A stretch of DNA of 64,000 bases from Lolium rigidum. Taxonomy: Eukaryota > Streptophyta > Magnoliopsida > Poales > Poaceae. Below the pieces are notes generated by a model, which saw nothing but the letters and a program-made list of their open reading frames with translations, was not told the DNA's origin and made no database searches. Position 1 is the stretch's first letter, and every line of letters starts with the position of its first letter. Made by a program: the position numbers and the translations under genes. The stretch spans positions 93,078,292-93,142,291 of the forward strand of contig NC_061510.1 of assembly GCF_022539505.1 (NCBI RefSeq). Reading direction: 5' to 3'. Positions 36,772-48,129 of this stretch are shown in pieces.

Positions 36772-37151
36772 TGACATAGGCATTCCCAATGGGCCTGCTG
36801 AAGATGGTACCCGGGGTTTACCGAAGGCCCATGAGTCGAAGAATATGAAGTTGAGAAGCCCAAGTTATGTTAAGGAAAGTTAGAGTTGTATTAGGAAATA
36901 TAGACTTGTAATTTTACGGGACGGGTTAGAAACCCTCCCGGACTCTGTAAACTTGTGTATTACGAATCCCTCGGCTCCGCCTCCTATATAAGGGGGAGTC
37001 GAGGGACAAAGAGAGGATCGATTCATTGTTCCACGCAACCCTAGTTTTCATAATCGTCGAGTACTTTTCGGCTGAAACCTTCGAGATCTACTTGCCCTCT
37101 ACTTCCGACTAAAACCCTAGTCTACAATACGTAGGCATTGGCACCTTGTCA
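36772..37151 (+). repeat. 3' LTR of D
   Basis: Starts TGACATAGGCATTCCC right after the polypurine tract and ends ACCTTGTCA. Relative to the 5' LTR it lacks about 8 bases near the end and has about six substitutions. The following CCTAT does not match the TCAGC before the 5' LTR. Confidence 0.9.
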
Positions 37152-38538
37152 CCTATTGCTGGCTATCCCGACGAGCTTATGGCAACAATCTCGTGCCACG
37201 AGCAGGCATGCGCAGGCGAGCAGGCATGCGCAGGCGAGCAGGCATGCGGCCGGCGAGCTACTGCAACTACCAAGCCTCGCACGGGCCGTCGAGCAAAGGT
37301 GCACATCAGAGTGGGCGGGCATGCGGCCGCAAACTATTGCAACTACCAAGCCTCGCACGCGCCATCAAGCGGTGGCGCGCAGCGAGAGGTGAGCGGTGGC
37401 TCATCGCTTTGTACGTTGCCGTGACCATCCTTTACGTTGCCTTGGGAGCATCATGAAGCGAGTACGCCGCCACCTCGTCCAGCACTAACCACGCCGGTCT
37501 TGCAGGCTTTGCGGCGTTGTGCGTAAGACACGAGAGATCTTACCATTTTTATCGTCTCTCCCAACAAAATGGGGCCATGCATGTATCATGTTACTACTTT
37601 GTATATCTTTTCCCACCATATACCGGAAAACATACCTCCCGCAGTGGACCCCGCACGCCTCTGGACCAATGAAAGGTTGAGTTGATGCAGGTTCACATGT
37701 CGGCCGGTTCCGAAAATCCACTCTCGGGGAAAATGCACCGATGTACCGATCGGTATGTGTTCCGAGCACAATTCGTTTTTTTCATTGGCTCATGAAGAGG
37801 TGGTCCCTGCTACAACTAGAGTGTAATTTTCCTAAAGCAATAGACAATACGGCTGTAAATAAAGGCATGAACTGGACATGAGTGGAGAGAGATAAAGGGT
37901 GAGCAAATTAAAAACTTGATTAGAGTTTCAGACATTTTCTCCAACACATCTTCCCCCTCTCTCTCCCCTCCGGGACGTAGTCCCCAAATCCCTTCCGAGT
38001 CCCAAGCACACACCCGACGCGAAGATGGCTGATCCACCAATGGTGCTCTCCCGGCCCGTGCCGCCTCTCCCCCAATCTCCGCCGCTGCTGCAGGTTCTCG
38101 TTGTCGGGGCTGGCTGGTGTCCCGCGGCACCGCTGGTCAACTCTTATCGATGTACCGCTACCTCGCCGGCGCGGTGAACCACTCCACGAGACGCACGACG
38201 AGCTCACATTGTGTGTGACGAGGAGTCTCTCTCCGTCTCTCTGCCAGCGGCGGTTACAACATCTGGGCATCTCCACCGGTGAGCCGTGCTGCTATGCTCA
38301 CATGGCTTCCACGACCACCCGAAACTCGTCGAGCTGGCCCAGGTGCTGCTCCTTCTTGTTTGCTGCACTGTGGTGCTAGTGCGTGGAGTTAGTGTGTGCA
38401 TGGGTGGTGTGTGTGCTCCCCAACACACCACACCACCAGCAACGCACGGGTGCAGGCGCACAACTAGCTTGCTGAGCTTGCTTGCTTGCTAAGCTAGTAC
38501 GCATTGATGTCTACGCACGCTTCTATTCCTGTAGATAG
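37152..38538. other. Unassigned segment between D and F
   Basis: This should be the continuation of B's gag if D were a simple insertion, but no gag or pol coding is seen. 37199-37250 holds three copies of an 18-base GCAGGCATGCGCAGGCGA-like unit. The phrase GCAACTACCAAGCCTCGCAC occurs at about 37264 and 37339. A short frame starts at 38025 (MADPPMVLSRPVPPLPQSPP) in a gene-like context, preceded by a CT-rich leader, but it stops after about 50 codons and I do not recognise it. It could be a captured host fragment or part of another transposon. Confidence 0.4.
37199..37370. repeat. Short tandem and spaced repeats
   Basis: Three tandem GCAGGCATGCGCAGGCGA-type units (about 37203-37250) are followed by two spaced copies of CTACTGCAACTACCAAGCCT-type sequence about 75 bases apart. 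The Arg/Ala/His-rich ORFs over it are repeat by-products. Confidence 0.75.
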
Positions 38539-39819
38539 TGTTGGACCTCCAAGAGCAGAGGTTTGTAGAACAGCAGCAAGTTTCCCTTAAGTGAATCACC
38601 CAAGGTTTATCGAACTCAGGGAGGTAGAGGTCAAAGATATCCCTCTCAAGCAACCCTGCAATTAAGATACAAGAAGTCTCTTGTGTCCCAAACACACCTA
38701 ATACACTTGTCAGATGTATAGGTGCACTAGTTCGGCAAAGAGATAGTGAAATACAAGTAATATGAATGATTATAAGTAGCAATTGCAATCTGAAATAAAA
38801 ATGGCAGCAAGCGAACATGTAGCAGAACTTGTTGGAAACGGTATTTCAATGCTTAGAAACAAGGCCTAGGGATCATACTTTCACTAGTGGACACTCTCAA
38901 CAATGATCACATAATTGAATAAATAAATGCTACTCTCAAAAACTCTCTTGTTGGATAACAAACACCATTCATTGTGTAGGGCTGCCAAAGCACACCTCAA
39001 GCCGGAGTAAACAACCTCCACAACGTCATAAAGGAATCACACACGATGTGCACACTGTCACCATCACACCGTGGAGAGTGACTCCGGAGTTCATATTAAA
39101 GTAACCTCTAGAGTGTGTAATAGACAAGAGTAACATCTACATATTCAACTAGATTACAAAGCTCATGATCACATAAAGATCACACCATGGGAGAGAGAGA
39201 TGAACCACATAGCTACCGGTAGATCCCTCAGCCTCGGGGGAGAACTACTCCCTCCTCATCATGGGAGTCAGCAGCGGCAATGAAGATGGCGGTGGTGTCG
39301 ATGGAGATGACTCCGGGGGCAATTCCCCGTCCCGGCGGCGTGCCGGATCATAGATTCTTTCCCCCAAAACTTGTCGTCGATGGCGGCGGCGCTGCGGAAC
39401 CCTTGGTGGAATATGACTGGATTCTTTAGGGTTTTCGCATTTGGGCAATATATAGGTGAAGGGGAGCGTCAGTGGAGTCCCGAGGGGCCCACCCCATAGC
39501 GCGGCGCCGCCCCCTCCTGGCCACGCTAGTGGATGGGGAGGAGGTCGTGGGCCTCCTCTGGCCTGGCCCTTCTGGCTCCGTGGGTCTTCTGGCGAAGTAG
39601 AATTTCTGTAATTTTTCTAGATTTTTTCGAGCACTTTGGTTTTTTGGCCTTTTCTGCAATAAACAGACATAATAAATAGAAACTGGCACTGTGGCATCTT
39701 GTTAATAGGTTAGTCCAATAAATGCCATAATATGATATAAAGTGCATATAAAATATGTATGTATTGTCATAAAACTAGCATGGAACATAAGAAATTATAG
39801 ATACGTTGGAGATGTATCA
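38539..39819 (-). repeat. 3' LTR of F
   Basis: TG...CA ends, 1281 bp. A TATATATT-type promoter box lies on the minus strand at about 39448-39456. It is not closely similar to the LTRs of A, C or G except at the first ~40 bases. Confidence 0.8.
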
Positions 39820-40469
39820 AGCATCCCCAAGCTTAGTTCCTACTCGCCCTCGAGTAGGTAAGCGATAATCAGAATAATTTCTGAAGTGACATGCTACCAA
39901 CATAATCTTGATCAATACTATTGTAAAGCATATGAGATGAATGAAGTGACCCAAAGCAATGGTCTATAGTTTGCTAACAAAAAGATAATGACTAAACAAG
40001 CTGAATCATATAGCAAAAACTTTTCATGAATAGTACTTTCAAGACAAGCATCAAAAAGTCTTGCATAAGAGTTAACTCATAAAGCAATAGAGTCTTAATA
40101 AGAGGTTTTGAAGCAACACAAAGGGAGATTTAAGTTTCAGCAATTGCTTTCAACTTTCAACATGCATATCTCACGGATAATTGTCAACACAAAGTAATAT
40201 AATAAGTGCGATAAGTAAGCATGTAAGAATCAGTGCACATAGTTGACACAAGTGTTTGCTTCTAAGATAGAAAGAAGTAGGTAAACTGACTCAACATAAA
40301 GTAAAAGAAAGGCCCTTCGCAGAGGGAAGCAGGGATTACTCATGTGCTAGAGCTTTTTATTTTGAAAGCATGGAAACAATTGTGTCAACGGTAGTAATAA
40401 TTCATATGGGTTATGTATAAAACTTCCTATAAGTTGCAAGCCTCATGCATCGAATACTAATAGTGCCGC
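38539..40469 (-). mobile_element. Element F: truncated minus-strand LTR retrotransposon (3' LTR plus start of interior)
   Basis: The LTR at 38539-39819 reads on the minus strand from TGATACATCTCCAACGTATC to GAGGTCCAACA, about 1.28 kb. The polypurine-type tract CTAAGCTTGGGGATGC follows at 39820-39836. Internal non-coding sequence similar to that of G continues to 40469, where element E interrupts it. The rest of F is not found in the window, probably lost at the gap. It resembles a common Triticeae gypsy family (WHAM-like from memory, unverified). Confidence 0.8.
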
Positions 40470-40858
40470 TGACAAGGTATTAACTTGTCAATGCCTACAT
40501 ATTGTAGACTAGGGTTTCGTTAGATGTAGAGGGCAAGTAGATCTCGAAGGTTTCGGTCGAAAAGTACTCGACGATGTAAAAATTAGGGTTTGAGAGACAA
40601 TGATTCGATCCTTTCTTCGTCCCTCGACTCCCCCTTATATAGGAGGCGGAGCCGAGGGATTCGTGATACACAAGTTTACGCAGTCCGAGTAGGGTTTCTA
40701 ATTCATCCCGCAAGATTACAAACGATGACTTCCTATTACAACTCTAGTTTTCCTTAACAATGTCTTGGGCTTCCGAATCCTCTTATTCTTCGGGTCAGTG
40801 GGCCTTCAATAAACCCCGGGTACCCTCGTCGGCAGGCCCATTGGGGATGCCTATGTCG
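40470..40858 (-). repeat. 3' LTR of E
   Basis: 389 bp, TGACAAGG at the left and CCTATGTCG at the right (the expected terminal TCA is mutated to TCG). The TATA box is on the minus strand at 40634-40641. The polypurine tract CTCGGGGCTAC lies at 40859-40869. Confidence 0.9.
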
Positions 40859-42283
40859 GTAGCCCCGAGATTTTACTTGAATCGCGAGTCGTGGAAAATC
40901 TCCACCTTTATATTTATTCAACAACTTGGAATTTTTGCACATACCTTTGCTTATAAATTTCTATATTGTACAGGGATAATGGTAGTTGGGGCTAGTTCAT
41001 CTGACGGATCAGGTACTAGTTAACTGCTCTAGTGGCAATCCGCAAAAACCTACTTCAAAATCACGTCCCTGGACATGATTTCGGGATACTGGTGTAAACT
41101 TCGACAGGTGCCGCTTAAGGTCTTACCATTCTGTCGAGTCCCGAGTCATATTTATCGGGTACCTAACGCGTCCGTTAGGATTTTTCTTCGTATCTGTTGA
41201 TACGGAAAAAAGTAGCAAACCGACGTCAGAGACGGCGCCACGCCGCACAGAACGGATCTGGGGTCTTACCTTCGCAAATTTTGCGGCATTCAGAGATTTA
41301 TTCGCAACTTCGGCTCTCTGAGGATATATTGTCGAGTGCTTATTCGGCTGTTGGAATAGCACATTTTATTGAGTCAACGGATGACTTATATTGCTCTCCC
41401 GATGGGAGTATATGTAGAGTTATTTTAACTCGAAATATACTCTTTTGTACTTCTATCTTTCTTTTTTATAATTTCATCGGGCACGCGACCAGCGTTCCCG
41501 ATGGGAGTAGCCCCGAGGCTACAACCAAGGACTTGTGCTTGGGTGTAGGCTCCACATTTTACGCCGCTATATTTTTCCTCTCCCGAATCTTCAAATCTCT
41601 CGGGTGCGCGAACAGCGCTCCCGATGGGAGTAGCCCCCGAGGCTATGAACAAATGCTCGCATTTGGTCATAGGCTCTCGCCATTTCTATTTTGTCATACC
41701 CGAAATTTTCTCTTTTTCCAAAGTAGCCCCCGAGCATTTGGGCAAAAACTTGTATTTGATCAAAAGCTCTCGAAATAATCTTGTGTTGTCGATATTTTCA
41801 CCAGGCTCCTTAGTCGAGTTTTTCTTTTGCCTTAATGACGTCACTGCTGATGATAGCCACGATTTATTGTATTGGAAACATAGGAAAACCGCTCCTCTCA
41901 CTGCCTCGTGGGTCCAAATCCCCTCTCCGATGGACACGTCGTGCAAGTGGGGGACACACGTCTCCCGCTTTTACTGGCACATGTACTGCAGGTCCTGTAA
42001 TTTCTCGTCATAATGAAATTACCTTTTACCCCTTGACTACGTGTACAACATCTGGTCCACAATTTCTTCATCCAACGGTGCGTCGTTTCACCGCACCTGC
42101 ATATAAGGTCATCGTCTTCCTCAATCAATACTTCCACTCGCGCCGCACTTCTGTTCCTCTGCAAAAAATCCTCCAGTGCTCTCATCGCTTTGTGTGCTCC
42201 TCCGAGCCCGTTCTGTTCTGCTCCATTCTAGTATAAATCATCACCCTCGCGACGCACCCATCACAGCGCTCCAAAAATCCCCA
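40859..42283. other. 3' non-coding region of E with serial polypurine-tract-like motifs
   Basis: Motif copies lie on the minus strand at 40859, 41506, 41629 and 41722. Their distances from the LTR (0, 647, 770, 863) nearly match those in D (0, 647, 782, 874). No coding except the antisense gene leader; a CCTGCATATAAGG-type promoter box lies near 42097-42106. Confidence 0.75.
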
Positions 42284-45200
42284 ATGGCCACCGAAGATTT
42301 GGAGTGGGAGAGATCCAAGATCTCCAGCCAAGATATGAACCTCGCTGAAGAAGGCCGGGGTTCGCCAAGAAGAAGGACGCGCTACGCTTCCCCCACGAGG
42401 AGAGCTACCCATCTCCTCCAATGGAGTACCGGGTTAGTTTCGTCGATCATCTCATCCGTGGTCTTTCCCCTCCTATCCATGAGTTTCTTCGCGGTCTTCT
42501 CTTTGTTTATGGGCTTCAGCTTCACCAGCTGACGCCCAATTCTATCTTGCACGTGTCGATTTTTATCACATTGTGCGAATGCTTCCTTGGAGTCCAACCT
42601 AATTGGGCTTTGTGGAAACGCATCTTCTGCCTCCGCCGCAATGGCTCCCACGGCGTCGCCTATAATATTGGCGGCGTCGTTATCTGTGTTCGCTCTGACG
42701 TCGATTACTTCGACGTCAAGTTCCCTGATTCCGTCCAAGGGTGGCGAAAGAAGTGGCTTTATGTGCATGAAGAAAGCTCTGATTCAGTAGAGTACAACAT
42801 CGCCCCCTTTGACGGAAAAACCAAAATTCTTCGCCGCCGCTCCTGGGATGCTGAAGCTACCGAAGAAGAGAAATTGGCGACAGAGGCGCTGATGACTCGC
42901 ATCCGTGAGCTGCAGAGTACCCGTGGCAAAGAGCTGTCGGGTATCCAAATCACAGCCTATTTCCTTAGGATTAGAATGCAGCCTCTGCAAGCTCGAAAAA
43001 ATCCCCTTTGGATGTATGCTGGTGATGAAGACGTCGAGAGGCTCTCCGCAAATCTTCCTGCAAAAGACTTGGAGAAGCTAATCCGAAGAATTTCCAAGCT
43101 TAACAAGAAGGACACCATTCCATCTTGTTGCAAAGTTAAGCCATTTTGTGGTGCCAATCCTCTTCCCGAGGTAATTGTTCTTCTCAGCTATCGTGCCATC
43201 TTCCCAAATTACTTCTATTGAGCACTTTATTGGTAGCGAAAGATAACTGTCTTGTCGATATTCTTTATATTCCACAGGGTCACCCTACTTTAACTTCTCT
43301 TCCTCCCCTTCCCGAAGGCGGGGAAGTCGAAGAAATGGCTGTTGTCACCGACGACAACCAGGGTCCTTCTCGCCCTGAAAGTGGAGTCGGGGGTTCCCAA
43401 AAATCCGCGGCTTCTCTTGAAAAAGAAAATGAAACGGAGGTTACTTCATCGACACGCTCGTCTATTCCTGATGCTTCTCCGAAAGGCAAGAGGAAAAGAG
43501 ATGAAACTATTGACTCTGGCGCCTCCGAAGCCAATACTTCCCGTGCCGAAAAGATTGTGCCCGATGCCGGGGAGAAGGCTTTGGGTCTTTATGACGCTGC
43601 CCTCATTAGCTCGTAAGTTTTTTCTCTTCTTATTTTTTTATGCACTGCATTTGTCCCTTGTCGATATTTTTCCGACCTGTTTTCTCATCTTGTCGCTGAA
43701 TTTATTATATTAGCGATGAAGAGGAAGATGTGCCCATTGATGCGACTGCTCGAACGAGCACGTCCCATACTTTGGTTGTCTCGGAAGCTCATCCTGATGG
43801 TGATGAAACTTCACCTCCCCAACAAGACCTGGAACATCCAACTCCAGCTGTGAGCCCCCGGGCCCCTTCTCCGAAGAAAGCCAGGTTGGAATCAACCAAG
43901 GAACCAACCATGCTATCTGGTTGTTCCTCGACTCCTTTGATGGAAGAGGTAAGCTATTTTCTTTTGTTCTGTATTGATTTTACTACTTTGAACTTCCCTC
44001 CCTTTTCGCTTCTTGATGTCGAGTTTTCCTTCTTCTTATATTGATCTTGCAACATGATGATTTCTTCAGCCTTTTATGAAAGAGCTCATCCGCTTCGGTA
44101 CCCAATTTATCGGGTACCGCGATTATGCTGCCCAGCTCGAAGGTGCCCTCTTTTTCCTTGTCAAATATATTCTGTCACTATTTTTGCAGCAGTTATTTTA
44201 CTCACATGTTTTACATTGGCAGAGAAATTTGCGGAAACCAGCAAACGTGCGGACGCTCTTGCTGCTAAATTGGAGCAAAGTGAATCGGCACGTATGAAAG
44301 CCGAAGCTGATGCTGCTACCGTTGAGGATCTTCAAAAGAAACTTGACGACGCAAAAAAGGCTCTAGAAGAAAATGTAGCCCAGCACGCTGCTCGCGAGGA
44401 AGAAATTCTTCGTCGACTAGAATCACAGAGTCGGCGTTTTGTTAGTAAGTGTCCACATCCTTGATGCTTTCTTGCATCGTCTTTGTTCCTTCTTCTTGCT
44501 TGACCAACTATCTTTTTATTTTTATTAGGGAGAACAAACCAAGAGTATGAGCTGGAGAGCCCTGAGGGTGATCAACTCCTTGACGCTCTTTCGCTTCTTG
44601 AAATTCATGGCGATGAGGCTCGCGATGGCCTTTCTGAAGCTAAGATTGGCTTCTGGCGGCTTTTCCCATATTTTTTCAAGAAAACAGAGGAACCTGCAAC
44701 TTTTGTTGCTCTCACCAAGTGCTTCACTTCCCCGGAAGACCTTGGACTCCAACTTCGTCAAGAGGGACTAAAAGTTGGTGTCGAGGGTACGATGGCCTTA
44801 ATTGCGGAGAGCCAACAACAAGTCGACTGGTCGAAAGTTGGCAACACGGGGGAGATCGAGACGAAGAAGTGGCAGTCGCTGATTAAAGCGGCGAAGCCCA
44901 GTTCGAAGAAGATCCTCGCCACTCTTGGATATAAGCCCACGCCTGCTCCAAGTTCTTCAAAGCCGGAGGTCAAGTAGACCACTTTTGCTTTTTTCTCTGT
45001 AATTCCTCTCCCCTTTTGGCACTATCGCCATAGTGTTCTTTGGTGGTGGCTGCTTTAGTAGTTGTCCATAGGTCCTTCTTTTGTAATAGACATGTACATA
45101 CTTTCCGAATGAATGGAAATCTGTCTTTTCTTAATGATTGATGTTGAAAATTTTGTTTTCAGTTGATTTTTGACAACTATACTGCAACACCTGGTCCTTC

Positions 45201-46104
45201 CGGGGTTTTTCCTTCGTCTCCTTTCGAAGAAAAACCCTGTCGTTGTCGAATTTGGTCGAGGATTCATCGAGCAAAGATTCAGCGCAAGATTTGGAAGAGC
45301 TTCGGCAGCAACTCCAATTTATAAAGAAACAATCGCTTATGCTCATGGAACAGTCTCGGAAATCCTCCGAGGAGAGAAAGGTTGCACTCCAACAGGCTCA
45401 AGATGCCATAGCCGAAAGGGACTCCGCGGTTGCGGATGCTGCTGCAGCTACGTCTCGAGAGAATTTTATGCTTCAACTGCTGACAGATGCTAGCTTGGAT
45501 ATGGCAGGTGTGCGTCAGTATCTTTGTTATGCTTTATCTTTCTTTTTTCCTTATCTTCTTGCTGCCCGCTGATTCTGTCAAAATAGGTGCCTTCTTAAAT
45601 GCTGCTACTGAAGATGAACGTGTTGAAGCTCGTTCCAATGCTCTTCTGAGGCTTGCACGTGATCATGGTTCAAATTTTTGGGGCACACCTGAACGGACTC
45701 GCCAAATCGTCAGATTTCAAGATCGTGCGCTGCAGGTCCGCGATTTTCTCGACTTTTGTACGAGGACCTTGTCTTTAGTTTACGGGACCATGTTTCCACG
45801 TAATAAGATGCCAGAGACGCTTCCCGCTCTGATGGAACAATTTCGAGATGCTCCTCGAATCCATGGATTTGTGCGAGCCCAATTAGCTGCTGGCGCAAGG
45901 TTTGCCATGATCATGATAAAAATCTGCTACCCGAAATTAGATATGAGTCAAATTGTTCCGAAGTGTCTGGCGAAGATGGCGAAGAGGAAAAGGAACTTCG
46001 GCAAATATGATGACGTTGTGACTCCTGTTGCCGAAGATATGATGGATGAACTTCTTCGACTAGACGCTGAATTCTTCGTGAAAGGCGAGTTATGCGGAAC
46101 ATAG
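42284..46104 (+). pseudogene. Antisense multi-exon gene of element E (PF04195-like)
   Basis: The homologue of the D gene, read on the plus strand because E is inverted. The start at 42284 gives MATEDLEWERSKISSQDMNL. One base is missing near 42345, after which the frame from 42421 continues the PF04195-like domain to a GT donor at 43170. Further exons at about 43278-43612, 43714-43948, 44070-44142, 44223-44444 and 44529-44976 all have GT-AG borders. They encode an acidic Ser-rich part, a coiled coil (AETSKRADALAAKLEQSESA) and the end SSSKPEVK. A last part at 45173-46104, after a frame change near 45240, carries DLEELRQQLQFIKKQ and FWGTPERTRQIVRF with stop at 46102-46104. The exon borders match those in D, which supports true splicing. 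Frameshifts make this copy defective. Confidence 0.75.
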
Positions 46105-46340
46105 CACTCGCGCTATAAATAATGAACGGCTAACGATAGATAATATATTGGGTAGCTCTTGAAGTTTTGTTGCTCCAAGGATTGTATCTTGTGTGCAGTG
46201 AAACATAATCTATATTGTAAAGTTACTATATTTCTGTTTTTCAATGCCAAGCCCCGGGCGTTGTGATGGCGATATTTTTTCTCTTTTTGCGATGCGAGGT
46301 TGTCCCAAGGCAAGATAAATTATATTTGTACACTATTTTT
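46105..46340. other. Interior of E up to the gap
   Basis: Spacer equivalent to D's 31049-31477. CAAGCCCCGGGCGTTGTGATGG at about 46247-46268 replaces the CTCGGGGGCT motif region. No gene. Confidence 0.5.
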
Positions 46341-46440
46341 NNNNNNNNNNNNNNNNNNNNNNNNNNNNNNNNNNNNNNNNNNNNNNNNNNNNNNNNNNNN
46401 NNNNNNNNNNNNNNNNNNNNNNNNNNNNNNNNNNNNNNNN
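46341..46440. other. Assembly gap (100 N)
   Basis: Exactly 100 N, a conventional placeholder, so the true distance is unknown. Left of it is inverted element E. Right of it is element B's antisense gene. The missing sequence should include the 5' part of E, the rest of F and possibly B's pol. Confidence 0.98.
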
Positions 46441-46525
46441 ATGGCTCCCTTACCCTTCTGGGAGAAGGTCTAGAATAAGCTTGTGAGACTCAAGGGTCAA
46501 TGACAAAGCATTTGCCGGAGAATTG
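46441..46525 (-). pseudogene. Fragment of B's antisense gene left of G
   Basis: It continues the minus-strand reading frame that is cut at 53218, with AATTG (46521-46525) as G's target duplication. Only about 80 bases are available before the gap. Confidence 0.6.
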
Positions 46526-48129
46526 TGATGGCGTGTATTTCACACGTTCGTTGGGCAACCCCAAGAGGAAGGTATGATGCGCACAGCAAGCAAGTTTTCC
46601 CTCGTAAAGAAACCAAGGTTTATCGAACCAGGAGGAGCCAAGAAGCACGTTGAAGGTTGATGGCGGCGGGATGTAGTGCGGCGCAACACCGCAGATTCCG
46701 GCGCCAACGTGGAACCCGCGCAACACAACCAAAGTACTTTGCCCCAACGAAACAAAGGAGGTTGTCAATCTCACCGGCTTGCCGTAACAAAGGATTAACC
46801 GTATTGTGTGGAAGATGATTGTTTGCGGAGAAAACAAGAAAAAACAAGTATTGCAAGAGATTGTATTTCAAGAAAGAGAATTGGACCGGGGTCCACAGCT
46901 CACTAGAGGTGTCTCTCCCATAAGACGAACAAGCATGTTGGGTGAACAAATTACAGCTTGGGCAATTGACAAATAAAGAGAGCATGACAATGCACATACA
47001 TATCATGATGAGTATAGTGAGATTTAATTGGGCATTACGACAAAGTACATAGACCGCCATCCAACCGCATCTATGCCTAAAAAGTCCACCTTCAGTGTTA
47101 TCATCCGAACCCCCTCCAGCATTAAGTTGCTAAACAATCGTACAATTGCATTAAGTATGGTGCGTAATGTAACTAGTGACTACATCCTTGAACATAGCAC
47201 TAATGTTTTATCCCTAGTGGCAACAAGACAACACAACCTTAGAACTTTCTCGTCACCGTCCTGTGTGTCAATGTGCATGAACCCACTATCGAGCATAAGT
47301 ACTCCCTCTTGGAGTTAAAAGCATCTACTTGGCCGGAGCATCTACTAGTAACTGGAGAGCATGCAAGATCATAAATAACACATAAGCATAACTTTGATAA
47401 TCAACATAACAAGTATTCTCTATTCATCGGATCCCAACAAACGCAACATATAGAATTACATATAGATGATCTTGATCATGTTAGGCAGCTCACAAGATCC
47501 GACAATGATAGCACAATGAGGAGAAGACAACCATCTAGCTACAGCTATGGACCCATAGTCCAGGGGTAGACTACTCACTCATCACTCCGGAGGCGACCAT
47601 GGCGGTGTAGAGTCCTCCGGGAGATGATTCCCCTCTCCGGCAGGGTGCCGGAGGCGATCTCCTCGGATCCCCCGAGATGGGATCGGCGGCGACGGCGTCT
47701 CAGCAAGGTTTTCCGTATCGTGGCTCTCTGCATCGGGGGTTTCGTCACGGAGGCTTTAAGTAGGCGGAAGGGCAAGTCGAGAGGGGGCACGGGGGCCCGC
47801 ATGACATGGCGGCGCGGCCAGGGGGGGCCGCGCCGCCCTAGGGTTTGGCTCCCCCGTGGCCCCACTTCGTTTCGTCTTCGGTCTTCCGGAAGCTTCGTGA
47901 GAAAATAGGCCTCTCGGGCTTTTATTTCGTCCAATTCCGAGAATATTTCTTTACTAGGATTTCTGAAACCAAAAACAGCAGAAAACAACAATCGGCACTT
48001 CGGCATCTTGTTAATAGGTTAGTTCCGTAAAATGCACGAATATGACATAAAGTGTGCATAAAACATGTAGATAACATCAATAATGTGGCATGGAACACAA
48101 GAAATTATCGATACGTTGGAGACGTATCA
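46526..48129 (-). repeat. 3' LTR of G
   Basis: On the minus strand it runs TGATACGTCTCCAACGTATC ... CACGCCATCA. 1604 bp. It matches the right copy with scattered single-base differences and small indels. Confidence 0.95.

Larger units (their letters stand above)
24223..37151 (+). mobile_element. Element D: near-complete Tat-type gypsy LTR retrotransposon
   Basis: LTRs lie at 24223-24610 and 36772-37151. Between them, in order, are the primer-binding site, gag, zinc-finger-like segment, protease, RT, RNase H, a second RNase H, integrase, a minus-strand gene and the polypurine tract. Two RNase H domains mark the Tat lineage as I know it. I count about six substitutions between the LTRs, plus an 8-bp deletion near the end of the right one, so insertion was fairly recent. 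Several in-frame stops and frameshifts make this copy defective. The flanking five bases do not match (TCAGC on the left, CCTAT on the right), so the flanks have been rearranged. Confidence 0.92.
40470..46340 (-). mobile_element. Element E: truncated Tat-type element, same family as D
   Basis: The minus-strand 3' LTR is at 40470-40858 and the interior runs to the assembly gap. The interior matches the 3' third of D: serial polypurine-like motifs, then the gene antisense to the element (here plus strand, 42284-46104). Integrase and everything upstream should lie to the right but fall in or beyond the gap. The five bases before the LTR are GCCGC, the expected target duplication. Confidence 0.9.

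Noticed and set aside
37138..37456. Arg/His/Ala-rich ORFs after D
   Set aside because: They are produced by the GCAGGCATGCGCAGGCGA repeat, and three frames are open at once.
38025..38180. A host gene starting at 38025
   Set aside because: The frame ends after about 50 codons, I recognise no domain, and no convincing splice donor restores a longer frame.
46263..46478. ORF running through the N gap
   Set aside because: It is an artefact of translating N; the two sides belong to different elements.
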